59,466 nucleotides of DNA from Treponema sp. (GTDB taxonomy: Bacteria; Spirochaetota; Spirochaetia; Treponematales; Treponemataceae), in the NCBI GenBank assembly GCA_024402505.1, contig JAKSTP010000015.1:1-59466 (forward strand), in the 5' to 3' direction. This document shows positions 42,501 through 51,154 of the stretch, piece by piece. Within the stretch, counting starts at the first letter, position 1; each line of letters starts with the position of its first letter. Below the pieces are notes generated by a model, which was not told the DNA's origin, ran no database searches, and saw only the letters and a list, made by a program, of their open reading frames with translations. The position numbers were made by a program, and so were the translations under genes.

Positions 42501-42766
42501 ACCAGATCCCCCTTTTGGGCCTTAACTGTATACTTAATATTTTCTTCTTCTATGTCAGAAAGATTCGACATAGCAGTTCTTGAATTATCCCTTGGCTCCT
42601 GTCCTTCAAAACCAAGTCCTGTTACAGTTCCGCTTATTGAATAAGTAGGATTTCCCCCGTTATCTCCGTTTTCCGAAGTAAAACTGTCTTCCAGATTTGC
42701 ACAGGAAGTAAAAAAACAGGAAAGTGCAAAAGTAAATGCAAACAGAACATTAATTGTCTTCTTCAT
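39569..42766 (-). CDS. Large surface lipoprotein with two beta-helix regions
   Basis: This 1065-residue protein has lipoprotein signal MKKTINVLFAFTFALSCFFTSC. Its N-terminal domain is distantly related to the other paralogues and holds the shared NVFNGFTTNTWIKHGSESY linker. A first beta-helix is opened by IYVDTSFTGTSTGTWLAPYKTL. The middle holds an immunoglobulin-like stretch (about 640-750). A second beta-helix has a regular GGEIxNN/GGxIxGN ladder (YMTGGEISNNKAYENSD; YISGGKIYGNSS). The protein ends in strands with no LRR or GLUG. GGAGG lies 9 bases before the ATG, which begins one base after the upstream stop. Confidence 0.8.
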   Translation of the reverse strand: MKKTINVLFAFTFALSCFFTSCANLEDSFTSENGDNGGNPTYSISGTVTGLGFEGQEPRDNSRTAMSNLSDIEEENIKYTVKAQKGDLVVTKEGSPFTLALPSAGEWTVSATGVDRTNQSTVLSTDSKVIFISPVSPTGYVNLEARPVITDDGSGKINLSFGTLPLKVSRVSVVCNDDNWQDLIDSSKLTVNLSGIKTADDAKIKSGSYSVDINFYDSNGVLCYNCTQTINVFNGFTTNTWIKHGSESYLEYKTAGSQKPGSAADFELTDALLDQYVLRTIYVDTSFTGTSTGTWLAPYKTLDDARDFVSSKLSELGEITLMLRGTEKTVEGTTVYELNSYSENSALFTVGTGNTLTVKSWDITKPVTITNKEGNRGFFNSYGTLKLENIILDGTSIKNGDGSRFESGAIASSSTVELTNVTIRNFIVKPETAESTMGSGAALRITDGTVTLNRVKVFDCLAVKGTNMATGCGGAMSITGGTITLSNSSIHNCGATYGGAINLYGSSTLTLENVTISDCTANIASGGGGGAINVSGGSLKIKGKTVIENNRRSDNTLNNIELAPGININISGTGAESRIGITKDFDVVGENTIQFASDTTANISEKYFSDAGYTIANTSGKGCIARTTGVLGAGYYEDVKFAADETEFFVGEGTSTITFSAKVGAGTDPVAIDNWNATVTYAGIDITNRVEEETATEDKKSYKIVLPSTFPEGNYYIAVKGDYNGVTYSGNHIIKIITPTPVATYAELSAAIADAHIKAINLTADIVCENTIEISRKLTIFSTGNKSISCSTDYVFNANSGADLILKDITFGSGKAAVNVNSGASVTLDSGTIVSPNGDLVPIKSAGTLYIKEGAKIKDNTNAPSTKIGGAIYLTGGNCYMTGGEISNNKAYENSDSCSGGAIRIESATCYISGGKIYGNSSWRGCAIYMNPATLYISGNAEIYENSGVSDGAIYVKSGAKLYMSGGLIRNNTTGYRGGGVYVYSGQIYFTGGSIVDNIDQDNEISNDVYFSTYNVSGDKFDATGASNDAVIGYLYIKANPPFSFIPGTVNIQHFTSDNSNYQYP

Positions 42767-42767
42767 A

Positions 42768-45700
42768 TTATTCTACCTCCGTAAGATATGGATAAGCCTT
42801 TCCGGATGAATCTGTTTTATAGACCCATTTTACATAGGTTTTAAAAGACGAATCATTTCCGCCGGAAGCAGATTTTATCCATATGTTGAGCATATCAACA
42901 ACATCTTTGGAAGATGCACCGTATGCGCTGTTAGGAACGTAAGCCACACAACTGGCTTTTGTCTGAATAAAGGCTGTTGTTTCAATGCCGGAAGAAAGAT
43001 CGTCATCAGTGCCGCCAATTCCTTTGTAGGAATTCTGATCAAGATAGAAATTGTTTTTTATAGTGTACTCGTTGTTGTCATATTTAAGACCAATGATGTT
43101 TCCTACAGATGTGGCAGTTGGACTGTTGCATGAAACAGGACCAAGGTTTACGCAGTTTTGAATTTTTGAAATTTTCCAGCCATCCATATTTCGACCAGCA
43201 ATTCCACAAATACCACCAATATTTTCTTTAGAAGATTCAACTAAACCTGTATTTAAACAATTCTTTATATAACCATAACCAGTTTGACCGTAACTTTGAC
43301 CAGCAATTCCACCAATAATAGAGCCGTTAGAAATTGTTCCTTTATTTATACAGTTAGAGATACTTATAGATCCAGAATCCAGAATTCCGCCTATCTTCGA
43401 AGAATTTGTGGAAGATCCTTTTATATTCCCTGTATTTACACACTTATCAATTGTCCCCCCAGCCACCAACGCCGCTGCATAAAAACCTGCAACACTAGAA
43501 CTTCCTGTTATATTTCCTTCATTGCGACAATTCCTTATTACAATACTATTTGTATAACCACCTGATACAAATCCCGCCACAGCATAAGTTGTACTTGTTA
43601 TATTCATCCTATTTATGCAGTTAGTAATTTTTGCATTTCCTCTTGGAGCCATTATAAAACCACAAGTATAACTTTTTGTGGATTTAATAGTTCCTTCTAG
43701 AATTAAATTTTTAACTTCTGAATTATCACGGTTTCCAATGAACAAAGCTTTTGAAGACTCATCTGTATTGTCAAAGTTTTTTATTGTAATTGTATGCCCA
43801 TTTCCATCAAAAATACCACTGAAGTATTTATCATCGCTGGAATATGCTTCTCCAGAAACAGCTCCAATACTCTGGTAATTGGTACATTCAATATCTTTTT
43901 CAAGAATAATCGTTACGTTTTCAAGATGTTTCTGATCCCGCGTCCAGTCGGAAATCTGCTTAAGTTCTGCCTGGGTTGAAACGCTGAGTGTAACAGGAGA
44001 AGCCGCAGTTGCTGTTGGAGCAGTTTCACCCAAAGACGCAACAGAATTAATCTGGCACACTTCTACATCGTGGGTAGTTGTATATGAAAGGCCGTCTACA
44101 GTCGCAGTGGCCGCAATACTGTAGATATCATATCCAAGATTTTCCTTAAAAACGACACTGTTTGGTCTTGAAGTCCAGTAGGTTGTCTCTGGTAAATCTG
44201 CACCAAGATATTTTACAGTAAAATTCCATGTGGCTTCTGAAGTCAAATCTTCGCCGGTTGTATTGTTGTAAAGATTGAACAAAACAGTTCTTCCGCTTAC
44301 ATTTGCCGAAGTTGGATTCACAATCTTTGACTTGAGACACTTAATTTCAATCATGTCATAGCCGTTTTTGACGATTCTGCCACCGCTTGCATAAAGTGCA
44401 GCTTCCCCTGTTGAAGGATCTACTGCAGGATAATAGCCCGCGTCACTTATGAAAACCTCGTCTGTTTTCACAAGAGAATTGAACGGACCAAAACCAGAAG
44501 TAAACACCGCATGTTTTGACGAATTTGGATTTTGAGCTGTTCCTCCTTCCACTGTAGAAGGAACGCTGATACCGATTCTTGAATCCGAAGTAATGCCTTC
44601 TACTTTAAGAACTGCTTGATGGTCTATATAAACATTTTGTTTATTTCCGTTTGAATTTAGAATATTATCTATAATTACTGTTTTTCCTGAAATAGAAAGA
44701 CAGCCTGTGGATGCTACATTAATTGCATGGTCAAAATCATCAAAGTTGAAGTTTCTGATTGTGGTATTGATTAAAGCTACGCTGCCAGAATCAGTAATTC
44801 CATTAGCAAGGTTTGTACGCACAGTATTGTTTCCGTCAACAACAATATTGTCCAGAACAAGAGTACCGTTATTTAAAACTGTAAAGAAAGTATCACTTCC
44901 TTCGCTTACAAGAACAGCAGGAGAAGAAGCATCCCAGCTTTTGACTGTAAGTTTTTTTGAGGCTCTAATATTATATGTTGAAGTTCCTGCAGAAACCTTA
45001 TGTTCTGTGCTGTCACCGCGAAGATAGATTGTGCATGAAGCCATGTTTTCATTGTTAAAATTGTTGCCTACAAGTGCCCATGCCTGATCAAAAGTCTTGA
45101 ACGGAGCCACAAAACTTCCTGTTTGGATTGCATCTGCAGCTACATTTGAATCAACATAGATAGAAGAAAGAAGGAATTTTTTTACAAGGTCCCCAGTTAC
45201 CTTAAAAGTTGTTGTTGCCGGAGTTCCACTTACCACAAGATGTTCGTCATCACCATGTTTTACCCAGGTGTCGGTTGTAAAGCCGTCGTAGACATTTATT
45301 ATTTCTGTAACATTGTACTTTAGGATTCTTGCTTCGCCTTCTACCTTATAGAAATCAAAATCTACGGTATAGGAACCAGAAGGAACACTGTCAGCATTAA
45401 GAGATACACTTGTTCCATTGTTAGTAACTGTAAACGATGAAAGTTCAGGGCATATACATTCAGCCTCAAAAATGCCGGTATCAGCATCCCATTCAGCCTG
45501 CAAATCAATTGTTCCTGTTGTAACGCCACTTGTCATTACAGGTTTTACAATAATCTTCTGGAATGGAGATGGAGTTTCGTCTGTTACATTAAGGTAATAG
45601 ATTTTTTCTGATTTTAAAATGTATTGTGTGCTTGAAACAGGATCTCCGTGTATTGCTCCATAAACGCGAAGTTCCCATAGTCCTTTGTGGGGAACTTTTA

Positions 45701-45977
45701 TAGAAAAGTCTGTTCCATCATAAGCCTGCACATCCTGGCTGAAAGATTCGCTTCCGCAATTAAGATAGACCTTGTACGAAAAAGTTTCTCCGGTTGCAGA
45801 CGGAAATGCTGTTCGTACTTTATTTGAATCATCAAACTCCTGAGCAATGGAACAACGGATATTGTAAGAATTTTTAGATTCACCGCCAGAAGAAGGATTC
45901 AGCAGCGGGTTTGTGCAGGAAACAAAGATTGTAGCAAAAATCAAACTGAATAAAAATAAATTAAACTTTTTCATCAT
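42768..45977 (-). CDS. Large surface lipoprotein: beta-helix plus GLUG repeats
   Basis: This 1069-residue protein has signal MMKKFNLFLFSLIFATIFVSC and the shared NVYDGFTTDTWVKHGDDEH linker. A short beta-helix is opened by IYVDSNVAADAIQTGSFVAPFKTF. An Ig-like segment (about 560-650) follows. The C-terminal GLUG region has FSGIFDGNGHTI, GGILDSGSI, IIGGIAGQSYGQ and NIGGICGIAG. It ends WVYKTDSSGKAYPYLTEVE, the usual GLUG-protein terminus. The ATG lies directly after the stop of the upstream gene with no gap, and AGGA in the upstream gene's last codons serves as ribosome site, so translation is coupled. Confidence 0.82.
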   Translation of the reverse strand: MMKKFNLFLFSLIFATIFVSCTNPLLNPSSGGESKNSYNIRCSIAQEFDDSNKVRTAFPSATGETFSYKVYLNCGSESFSQDVQAYDGTDFSIKVPHKGLWELRVYGAIHGDPVSSTQYILKSEKIYYLNVTDETPSPFQKIIVKPVMTSGVTTGTIDLQAEWDADTGIFEAECICPELSSFTVTNNGTSVSLNADSVPSGSYTVDFDFYKVEGEARILKYNVTEIINVYDGFTTDTWVKHGDDEHLVVSGTPATTTFKVTGDLVKKFLLSSIYVDSNVAADAIQTGSFVAPFKTFDQAWALVGNNFNNENMASCTIYLRGDSTEHKVSAGTSTYNIRASKKLTVKSWDASSPAVLVSEGSDTFFTVLNNGTLVLDNIVVDGNNTVRTNLANGITDSGSVALINTTIRNFNFDDFDHAINVASTGCLSISGKTVIIDNILNSNGNKQNVYIDHQAVLKVEGITSDSRIGISVPSTVEGGTAQNPNSSKHAVFTSGFGPFNSLVKTDEVFISDAGYYPAVDPSTGEAALYASGGRIVKNGYDMIEIKCLKSKIVNPTSANVSGRTVLFNLYNNTTGEDLTSEATWNFTVKYLGADLPETTYWTSRPNSVVFKENLGYDIYSIAATATVDGLSYTTTHDVEVCQINSVASLGETAPTATAASPVTLSVSTQAELKQISDWTRDQKHLENVTIILEKDIECTNYQSIGAVSGEAYSSDDKYFSGIFDGNGHTITIKNFDNTDESSKALFIGNRDNSEVKNLILEGTIKSTKSYTCGFIMAPRGNAKITNCINRMNITSTTYAVAGFVSGGYTNSIVIRNCRNEGNITGSSSVAGFYAAALVAGGTIDKCVNTGNIKGSSTNSSKIGGILDSGSISISNCINKGTISNGSIIGGIAGQSYGQTGYGYIKNCLNTGLVESSKENIGGICGIAGRNMDGWKISKIQNCVNLGPVSCNSPTATSVGNIIGLKYDNNEYTIKNNFYLDQNSYKGIGGTDDDLSSGIETTAFIQTKASCVAYVPNSAYGASSKDVVDMLNIWIKSASGGNDSSFKTYVKWVYKTDSSGKAYPYLTEVE

Positions 45978-48900
45978 TTATTCCTCACACATAAGTTTTG
46001 GAAGACCGTCTTCATCGTAAGTCCACAGGCTGTAGGCCGGAGCTGACGCCGCCGCCGGGTTCTGTTTAACCCATTCATTAAGAAGAGAAACTACGTCTAT
46101 AGAATTGAACGATCCAATTGTTACAAGCTCTTTCACTGTTGAAGCATAGCCGTCTGCGGTGAATGGATATGCATAAGGAGCAACATAAGTTGGATTGCTT
46201 CCAATACCGACCAATCCTTCATTTGCAGCTGAATCAAAATAATTGTTGTTTAAGTTAGATGAACTGCCACCCCAGTTACCAATAATTGCACCTTTGAGAG
46301 TACCAGCTGAAAGATGGTTTTCTTTACCCAGATTTATACAATTCTTTATTTCAGGATCCGAAGAAAATCCAACAATACCACCAACACAGTCTTTTCCCTC
46401 TACTGTTCCATAGTTGATACAGTTTTTAATGATTTTACTATAGACTGATATTCCACCTGCATTATACATCGTCGCTGATACATTGCCTCTGTTAACACAA
46501 CTATAAACAGATCCATCATATGTAATTCCACCGGCATATCTATCAGAAATGATGCTTCCCGTATTCTTACAGTTATAGATATTAGCTTTGGTGTTTGCTA
46601 TTCCGGATGCATTATTTGATGCTTTAATATTTCCAATATTCAAACAGTTAATGATTTTTACTTTATTATTGTCGCCACCACCTACATTAACGAAACCAGC
46701 GGCACTTGTATTGGTACCTGAGCTTGTGATGTTCATCTTATTTACACAGTTTTCAATTCTGATATTACTGTTATCATTAGGATTGGTGGTCACAAATCCG
46801 CCTATATCACCATCAACAGAAATATCTCCGGCCATCGTCAGGTTCTTGATTGTTGTATTTGCTCCAAGCTTATAGAACAGACCTTGATAATTATATCGAT
46901 TTACATTTGTAACTGTGATGGTATGTCCGTTTCCATCGAATGTACCAGTAAAGGCATTACTTCTTGAACTTTTAGAAATTGTACTGAAGTTGCTGAGCGT
47001 TATATCTTTGAGGAGATAAACTGTATAAGTACGTTGCTGTCCTTGAACCCACACAGCAAGATTTCCCATATCATCCTGGCTTGCAATTCCAAATACGGTA
47101 TAATTGACAGGAGCAGAAGCAAATTCCGTTGCCAGAGGAATCTCTTTAATTTCTATTGGATGAGTTGAAATATATTTTGTTCCGTTTACAGTTGCTTCCA
47201 CAGTAATATAGTAGAAACCAATACCAACATTTGTGTTGAATACAACAGAAGAAGCATTCTTTGTTACATATTCAGAACCAAGACTTGATCCAAGATATTT
47301 TACAGTGAATTTAAGGTTTGCTTTGTCCGTAACATCTTTACCAGTTGATTTATCATAAACCTTAAATGAAACAGTTCTTCCAGAAGCATCACCAACAACA
47401 GAAGGATCATAAAGGATGCTTGTACCGCAGCGGACTTCAATGTTTTCGTAAAGTTCAGGTTCAATAGCGGCGGATGAAACTGCAATTGCGGCTTCTGTAC
47501 CGTTGTAACCTATTACATACTGTTGGTCACTTGTAAATACGGCAGAAGGTTTTGTTGTTCCGCATTTTGCACCAAAGCCTGTAGTTATGTTTACAGGTGC
47601 CGCATATGCCGGGGCGTCAGCTGTAGTTACGCCAATCTTACTGCCGGAAAGGTCTCCATCAACAGTCAATGCTTTTCCTGACTTAAGGTAGATGTTTGAT
47701 GCAGTTTTCTTTTCGCCGTCTACAAAGAAGTTGCCTGTGATTGTGTTCTTGCCGGAGACTTCGTAATTTGTGCCACTATGTACAACTCCATTTGATGTTA
47801 CTGTATTGACATAAGTCCCCTTGATGACGTTGTTGTTCTTTAATGTTACACCATCAAGAACCATATTAAGCTCAGAATGAACCACAGTTCCGTTAATTTT
47901 TATATTATCTGGTTTTTCACAGCTAGAAAGATCAACAGCGTTTCCTTCCATGGTTGTATTTTTCAAACTAGGCCATTTAGCGTAGAAAAGACCACCCTGT
48001 ATATCTGCAGTCGTCTTAACATTTGCTTTATTGCCGCTGATGACACAGTTGCTGATTACAAGAGAAAGAGAGACACTAATCAAACCGCCGCTGCCTGTAT
48101 TACTTATTGTATTATTGCTGATGGTACAGTTTTCAACAGTCAGTCTGCTGCCAGATTGGGTGTTATCAAAATATGCAACTCCACCTCTACCACTGTTAAG
48201 ATCAACAGTATTTCCTGAAAGATCAAGATTCTGGAGAGTCAAAGTTCTTGCGGTTGTATCATTTGCTACATAAACAATTCTTCCGCTATAACCTGCAGCA
48301 TAAGAAATCTTACGTTTTCCGTTGTAACCGGCCAAGATATAAGATTTAGTCTTGCTTCCACCTGTAGATTTAAATGTAATCGGAGCTGTAATCTGAATAT
48401 CGCTCATAAGGTTGATTACACCAGGTGTGTCTGTACCAGAAGCTTCATTATTGGCTTCAATTTCATCAATAGCCTTCTGAATTGTTCGGAAAGGCGAAGT
48501 TCGTTTACCGGTATTTTCATCATCACCAGAACTGCTTACATAATATTTTGGTAAAGTCTTCATGATTATACCGGCTGCAGCAGTTTTTACCAGTTCAGAA
48601 CTTACATTGTTTAATTTTGATTCACTGGCCTGAATAGTATATTTTCCGGTTGGCAGTTTGATTTCAACTGAACTATTGTCGGTACCAGAAATGTATTCCG
48701 TTCCATCTTCCTTCAGAACACGCCAGCTGATGTCGGCGCCAGTTACATTCTTTGTACTGTCCACTTCCACCAGTCCGGTTTCTTCATTTACCTTGTAATA
48801 AGTAGATATTCCACTTTCACGAATAAAGATTGAAGCAACACCTGTGTCTTCATCAACAATAAATGTATGACTTGCATTATCCAGAATGCTGTTTCCGCTG

Positions 48901-49841
48901 GCATCTTTAATGGAAGGTGTATTAAGTTTTGGAGTTTTATTTCCTATAAGAGCTGTAGACGAAAGTCCATAATCGTCAATCAAAGTTAGTGTATAAGAAA
49001 TCTCATCAGATATTAAAGGAAGCCCTGTATTATAATAAACCGGAGTATAACCGTTTGTTTCTGGAACAAAACTACCACCAGAACTTGGTGTAAGGGTGCC
49101 GGAAGCTGGAGCTGTTAAAGAAAAACCAGATTCTGTTCCAGAATCAATTGCATCTACAAGAAATGTTTTTGTGGTGTAAACAATTCTGCCACTGGCATTT
49201 AATTCAGGCACTGTAAGAGTAATTGCTTTTGTGTCTTTTTCGTGGATTGTTCCAGCCAGTTTTGGCATATTGAAACAAAGCATGTAATTTTCTGACCCGT
49301 TCTGTGGCTTGTAAAGCATAACAACTGCTCCAAGAATCTGAGGAGGCACTGTATTTGAAGTCAAAGAAACGTGATGAGGTTCAAAATAACGGTCGGTTTT
49401 TGGTTCGTATAACTGGATTTTTCCAGACAGGTTTTTACCGCCAATATTCTCTTTATCAATTTCGTTCAAAAATCTCTGGGAAAATGTTAGCGTAACGCTG
49501 TTCTTATCTTCGCTTTGAACAAAAACTACATCACCAGATTGTTTTTTTGCTGCTACAAGGGAATTATCAAAAGAATAACTGAAATTAAGTGCATAATTCT
49601 GAGGATTTCGCAGAATAAAGTTCAGTGTTAAATCTTTATTACTTGCATAAGCTTTAAGTTTATTTGAATCCAGCTTGTAAGTGTCTGGCATTTCATCAAC
49701 TTCAATAACTGCATTTTCTGTGTATTCTTTGAAAAACTCTTTGACAGGTTTCTGGAAAGAGCCCTGAAGCATTTCGCAGGACGAAAGAAGAGTAGCAAAA
49801 AGGAATGTGGAAATCAGTTTACTAAAAATCGTTTTTTTCAT
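45978..49841 (-). CDS. Very large surface lipoprotein: beta-helix plus GLUG repeats
   Basis: This 1287-residue protein has signal MKKTIFSKLISTFLFATLLSSC. I chose the ATG at 49841, which overlaps the upstream stop as TAATG; ATG 49853 lies four codons earlier. The N-terminal 420 residues are unlike the downstream paralogues and contain a repeated-strand region with LNFILRNPQNYALNFSYSF. A beta-helix follows, opened by YYVSSSGDDENTGKRTSPFRTI, the common start of right-handed beta-helix surface proteins. After an Ig-like segment come GLUG repeats (FTGTFDGNGHTITV; GGITYDGSV; CVGGIVGFSS) and the ending LWTYDEDGLPKLMCEE. It is probably the founding or head member of the lipoprotein set. Confidence 0.82.
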   Translation of the reverse strand: MKKTIFSKLISTFLFATLLSSCEMLQGSFQKPVKEFFKEYTENAVIEVDEMPDTYKLDSNKLKAYASNKDLTLNFILRNPQNYALNFSYSFDNSLVAAKKQSGDVVFVQSEDKNSVTLTFSQRFLNEIDKENIGGKNLSGKIQLYEPKTDRYFEPHHVSLTSNTVPPQILGAVVMLYKPQNGSENYMLCFNMPKLAGTIHEKDTKAITLTVPELNASGRIVYTTKTFLVDAIDSGTESGFSLTAPASGTLTPSSGGSFVPETNGYTPVYYNTGLPLISDEISYTLTLIDDYGLSSTALIGNKTPKLNTPSIKDASGNSILDNASHTFIVDEDTGVASIFIRESGISTYYKVNEETGLVEVDSTKNVTGADISWRVLKEDGTEYISGTDNSSVEIKLPTGKYTIQASESKLNNVSSELVKTAAAGIIMKTLPKYYVSSSGDDENTGKRTSPFRTIQKAIDEIEANNEASGTDTPGVINLMSDIQITAPITFKSTGGSKTKSYILAGYNGKRKISYAAGYSGRIVYVANDTTARTLTLQNLDLSGNTVDLNSGRGGVAYFDNTQSGSRLTVENCTISNNTISNTGSGGLISVSLSLVISNCVISGNKANVKTTADIQGGLFYAKWPSLKNTTMEGNAVDLSSCEKPDNIKINGTVVHSELNMVLDGVTLKNNNVIKGTYVNTVTSNGVVHSGTNYEVSGKNTITGNFFVDGEKKTASNIYLKSGKALTVDGDLSGSKIGVTTADAPAYAAPVNITTGFGAKCGTTKPSAVFTSDQQYVIGYNGTEAAIAVSSAAIEPELYENIEVRCGTSILYDPSVVGDASGRTVSFKVYDKSTGKDVTDKANLKFTVKYLGSSLGSEYVTKNASSVVFNTNVGIGFYYITVEATVNGTKYISTHPIEIKEIPLATEFASAPVNYTVFGIASQDDMGNLAVWVQGQQRTYTVYLLKDITLSNFSTISKSSRSNAFTGTFDGNGHTITVTNVNRYNYQGLFYKLGANTTIKNLTMAGDISVDGDIGGFVTTNPNDNSNIRIENCVNKMNITSSGTNTSAAGFVNVGGGDNNKVKIINCLNIGNIKASNNASGIANTKANIYNCKNTGSIISDRYAGGITYDGSVYSCVNRGNVSATMYNAGGISVYSKIIKNCINYGTVEGKDCVGGIVGFSSDPEIKNCINLGKENHLSAGTLKGAIIGNWGGSSSNLNNNYFDSAANEGLVGIGSNPTYVAPYAYPFTADGYASTVKELVTIGSFNSIDVVSLLNEWVKQNPAAASAPAYSLWTYDEDGLPKLMCEE

Positions 49842-51154
49842 TAGAACTGCCATCCTATCAATGCCCCTGGTCTAAGGACACCAAAAGCCATGTCTTTCAT
49901 AAAGCTGGTTGTAAAATCAACATTTGCTTCAACATAAAGACGGCCAAGAAGATAAATCTGAACGGATCCGCCGGCCAGAACTGCCAGGTTCATACTGTTC
50001 AAAGTCTCAGATTTTAAATCGTGGGCAAACTTGAACTGGTAACCCATTAAATAATCAACACCGCCACCACCGTGGATTTCGATTGTAGCAAGATGTTTGT
50101 TGTTTTTCTTAAGCTTAATCGGGAACTGGTAAACAAAAGTAAGGAATCCGGAAGCCAGGTTTCCACCAATTTCGTAGTGTTCCATCTTATTGTCCATACG
50201 GGTGTAAAAGGCTTCAAAGCCACCACCAAAGTAACCGATCTTCTTTTTTACCGGCATAAAGGTGATTTTTCCCATAAGGCTTAATGGCCATGCAGAAGAG
50301 CCCATATAAGTTTTGAAAGTGTCATCAAAAAGGATTACAGGACAGTAGTATCCGCCGGCAAGGTCAAAGTCTACGGCTTTCTTAAACTTGATGATAAGTT
50401 CGTTGCTTTTGTTTTTTTCTGTTCTAAGACCGGAAGCATCGGTTGCCATAAGATAGTAACGGCCTGTATCAATATCATCCATGTTCAGGCGGAAAATTAC
50501 ATCTGAAGTGTTTCGAGTTCCCTGATTGATGCCCAGAGGGAAAAGCTGTGTTTTAAGCATCCCCAATTTGGAGTTTACAAGAGTATAATTTGTGTAAGAA
50601 ACGTCGGTATCAGTTTTTGGCACTTCAAAAAGATTGCGGCCGTTTATAGTAAGAAGTCCGTCGTTGAATTCATCAAAATAGATTGTATTTGTCTTGTTTA
50701 CATTTACAAGCACTTCATTAACTTCCGGCTGGAAAGCTTTAAGAATGCGGAATTCCTCCCAATCAGAATAATCTTCTTTAATGCCCAGAAGGTTGTAAGG
50801 TGCAACTGCATAACGGTAAACACCAGGATGGAGAGCCGGTTCCAGTTTAATAGAACAGGTGTTGTCTTCTGTTTCAGTTTCAAGATATTCTTCGTATTTT
50901 CCCGTCTCTTCGTTTTTCCGTTCCAGTTTAACTGCAAAACGCAGGGTGTATTGAACATCGTCGGCTTCCCATTCAAGAAGCTGCCATGAATCTTCAGGAT
51001 TTGTTTCTTCTTCCGATTCTTCACCAGAGGTTGATTCACCATCCACCAGCTGCACTTCAACTTTTTTGCTCTTTTTAGCGGCAAACAGATTATTGGCAGG
51101 AAGGAGGAAAATCATAATGCAAAGGAGCGCTGTGCGCAGTTTTCTACAAGCCAT
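49841..51154 (-). CDS. Exported protein with C-terminal outer-membrane barrel-like region
   Basis: This 437-residue protein has a cleavable signal peptide (to about residue 26, NNLFAA). A periplasmic-type beta domain follows (about 60-270), with an acidic stretch SGEESEEETNPED near its start. The last 170 residues have alternating aromatic strands (KIGYFGGGFEAFYTR; GGVDYLMGYQFKFA) and end in GALIGWQF. A terminal Phe after amphipathic strands is the usual outer-membrane barrel signal. It may be the surface anchor or export partner for the lipoproteins downstream. The ATG overlaps the FecR gene by 11 bases. Confidence 0.72.
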   Translation of the reverse strand: MACRKLRTALLCIMIFLLPANNLFAAKKSKKVEVQLVDGESTSGEESEEETNPEDSWQLLEWEADDVQYTLRFAVKLERKNEETGKYEEYLETETEDNTCSIKLEPALHPGVYRYAVAPYNLLGIKEDYSDWEEFRILKAFQPEVNEVLVNVNKTNTIYFDEFNDGLLTINGRNLFEVPKTDTDVSYTNYTLVNSKLGMLKTQLFPLGINQGTRNTSDVIFRLNMDDIDTGRYYLMATDASGLRTEKNKSNELIIKFKKAVDFDLAGGYYCPVILFDDTFKTYMGSSAWPLSLMGKITFMPVKKKIGYFGGGFEAFYTRMDNKMEHYEIGGNLASGFLTFVYQFPIKLKKNNKHLATIEIHGGGGVDYLMGYQFKFAHDLKSETLNSMNLAVLAGGSVQIYLLGRLYVEANVDFTTSFMKDMAFGVLRPGALIGWQF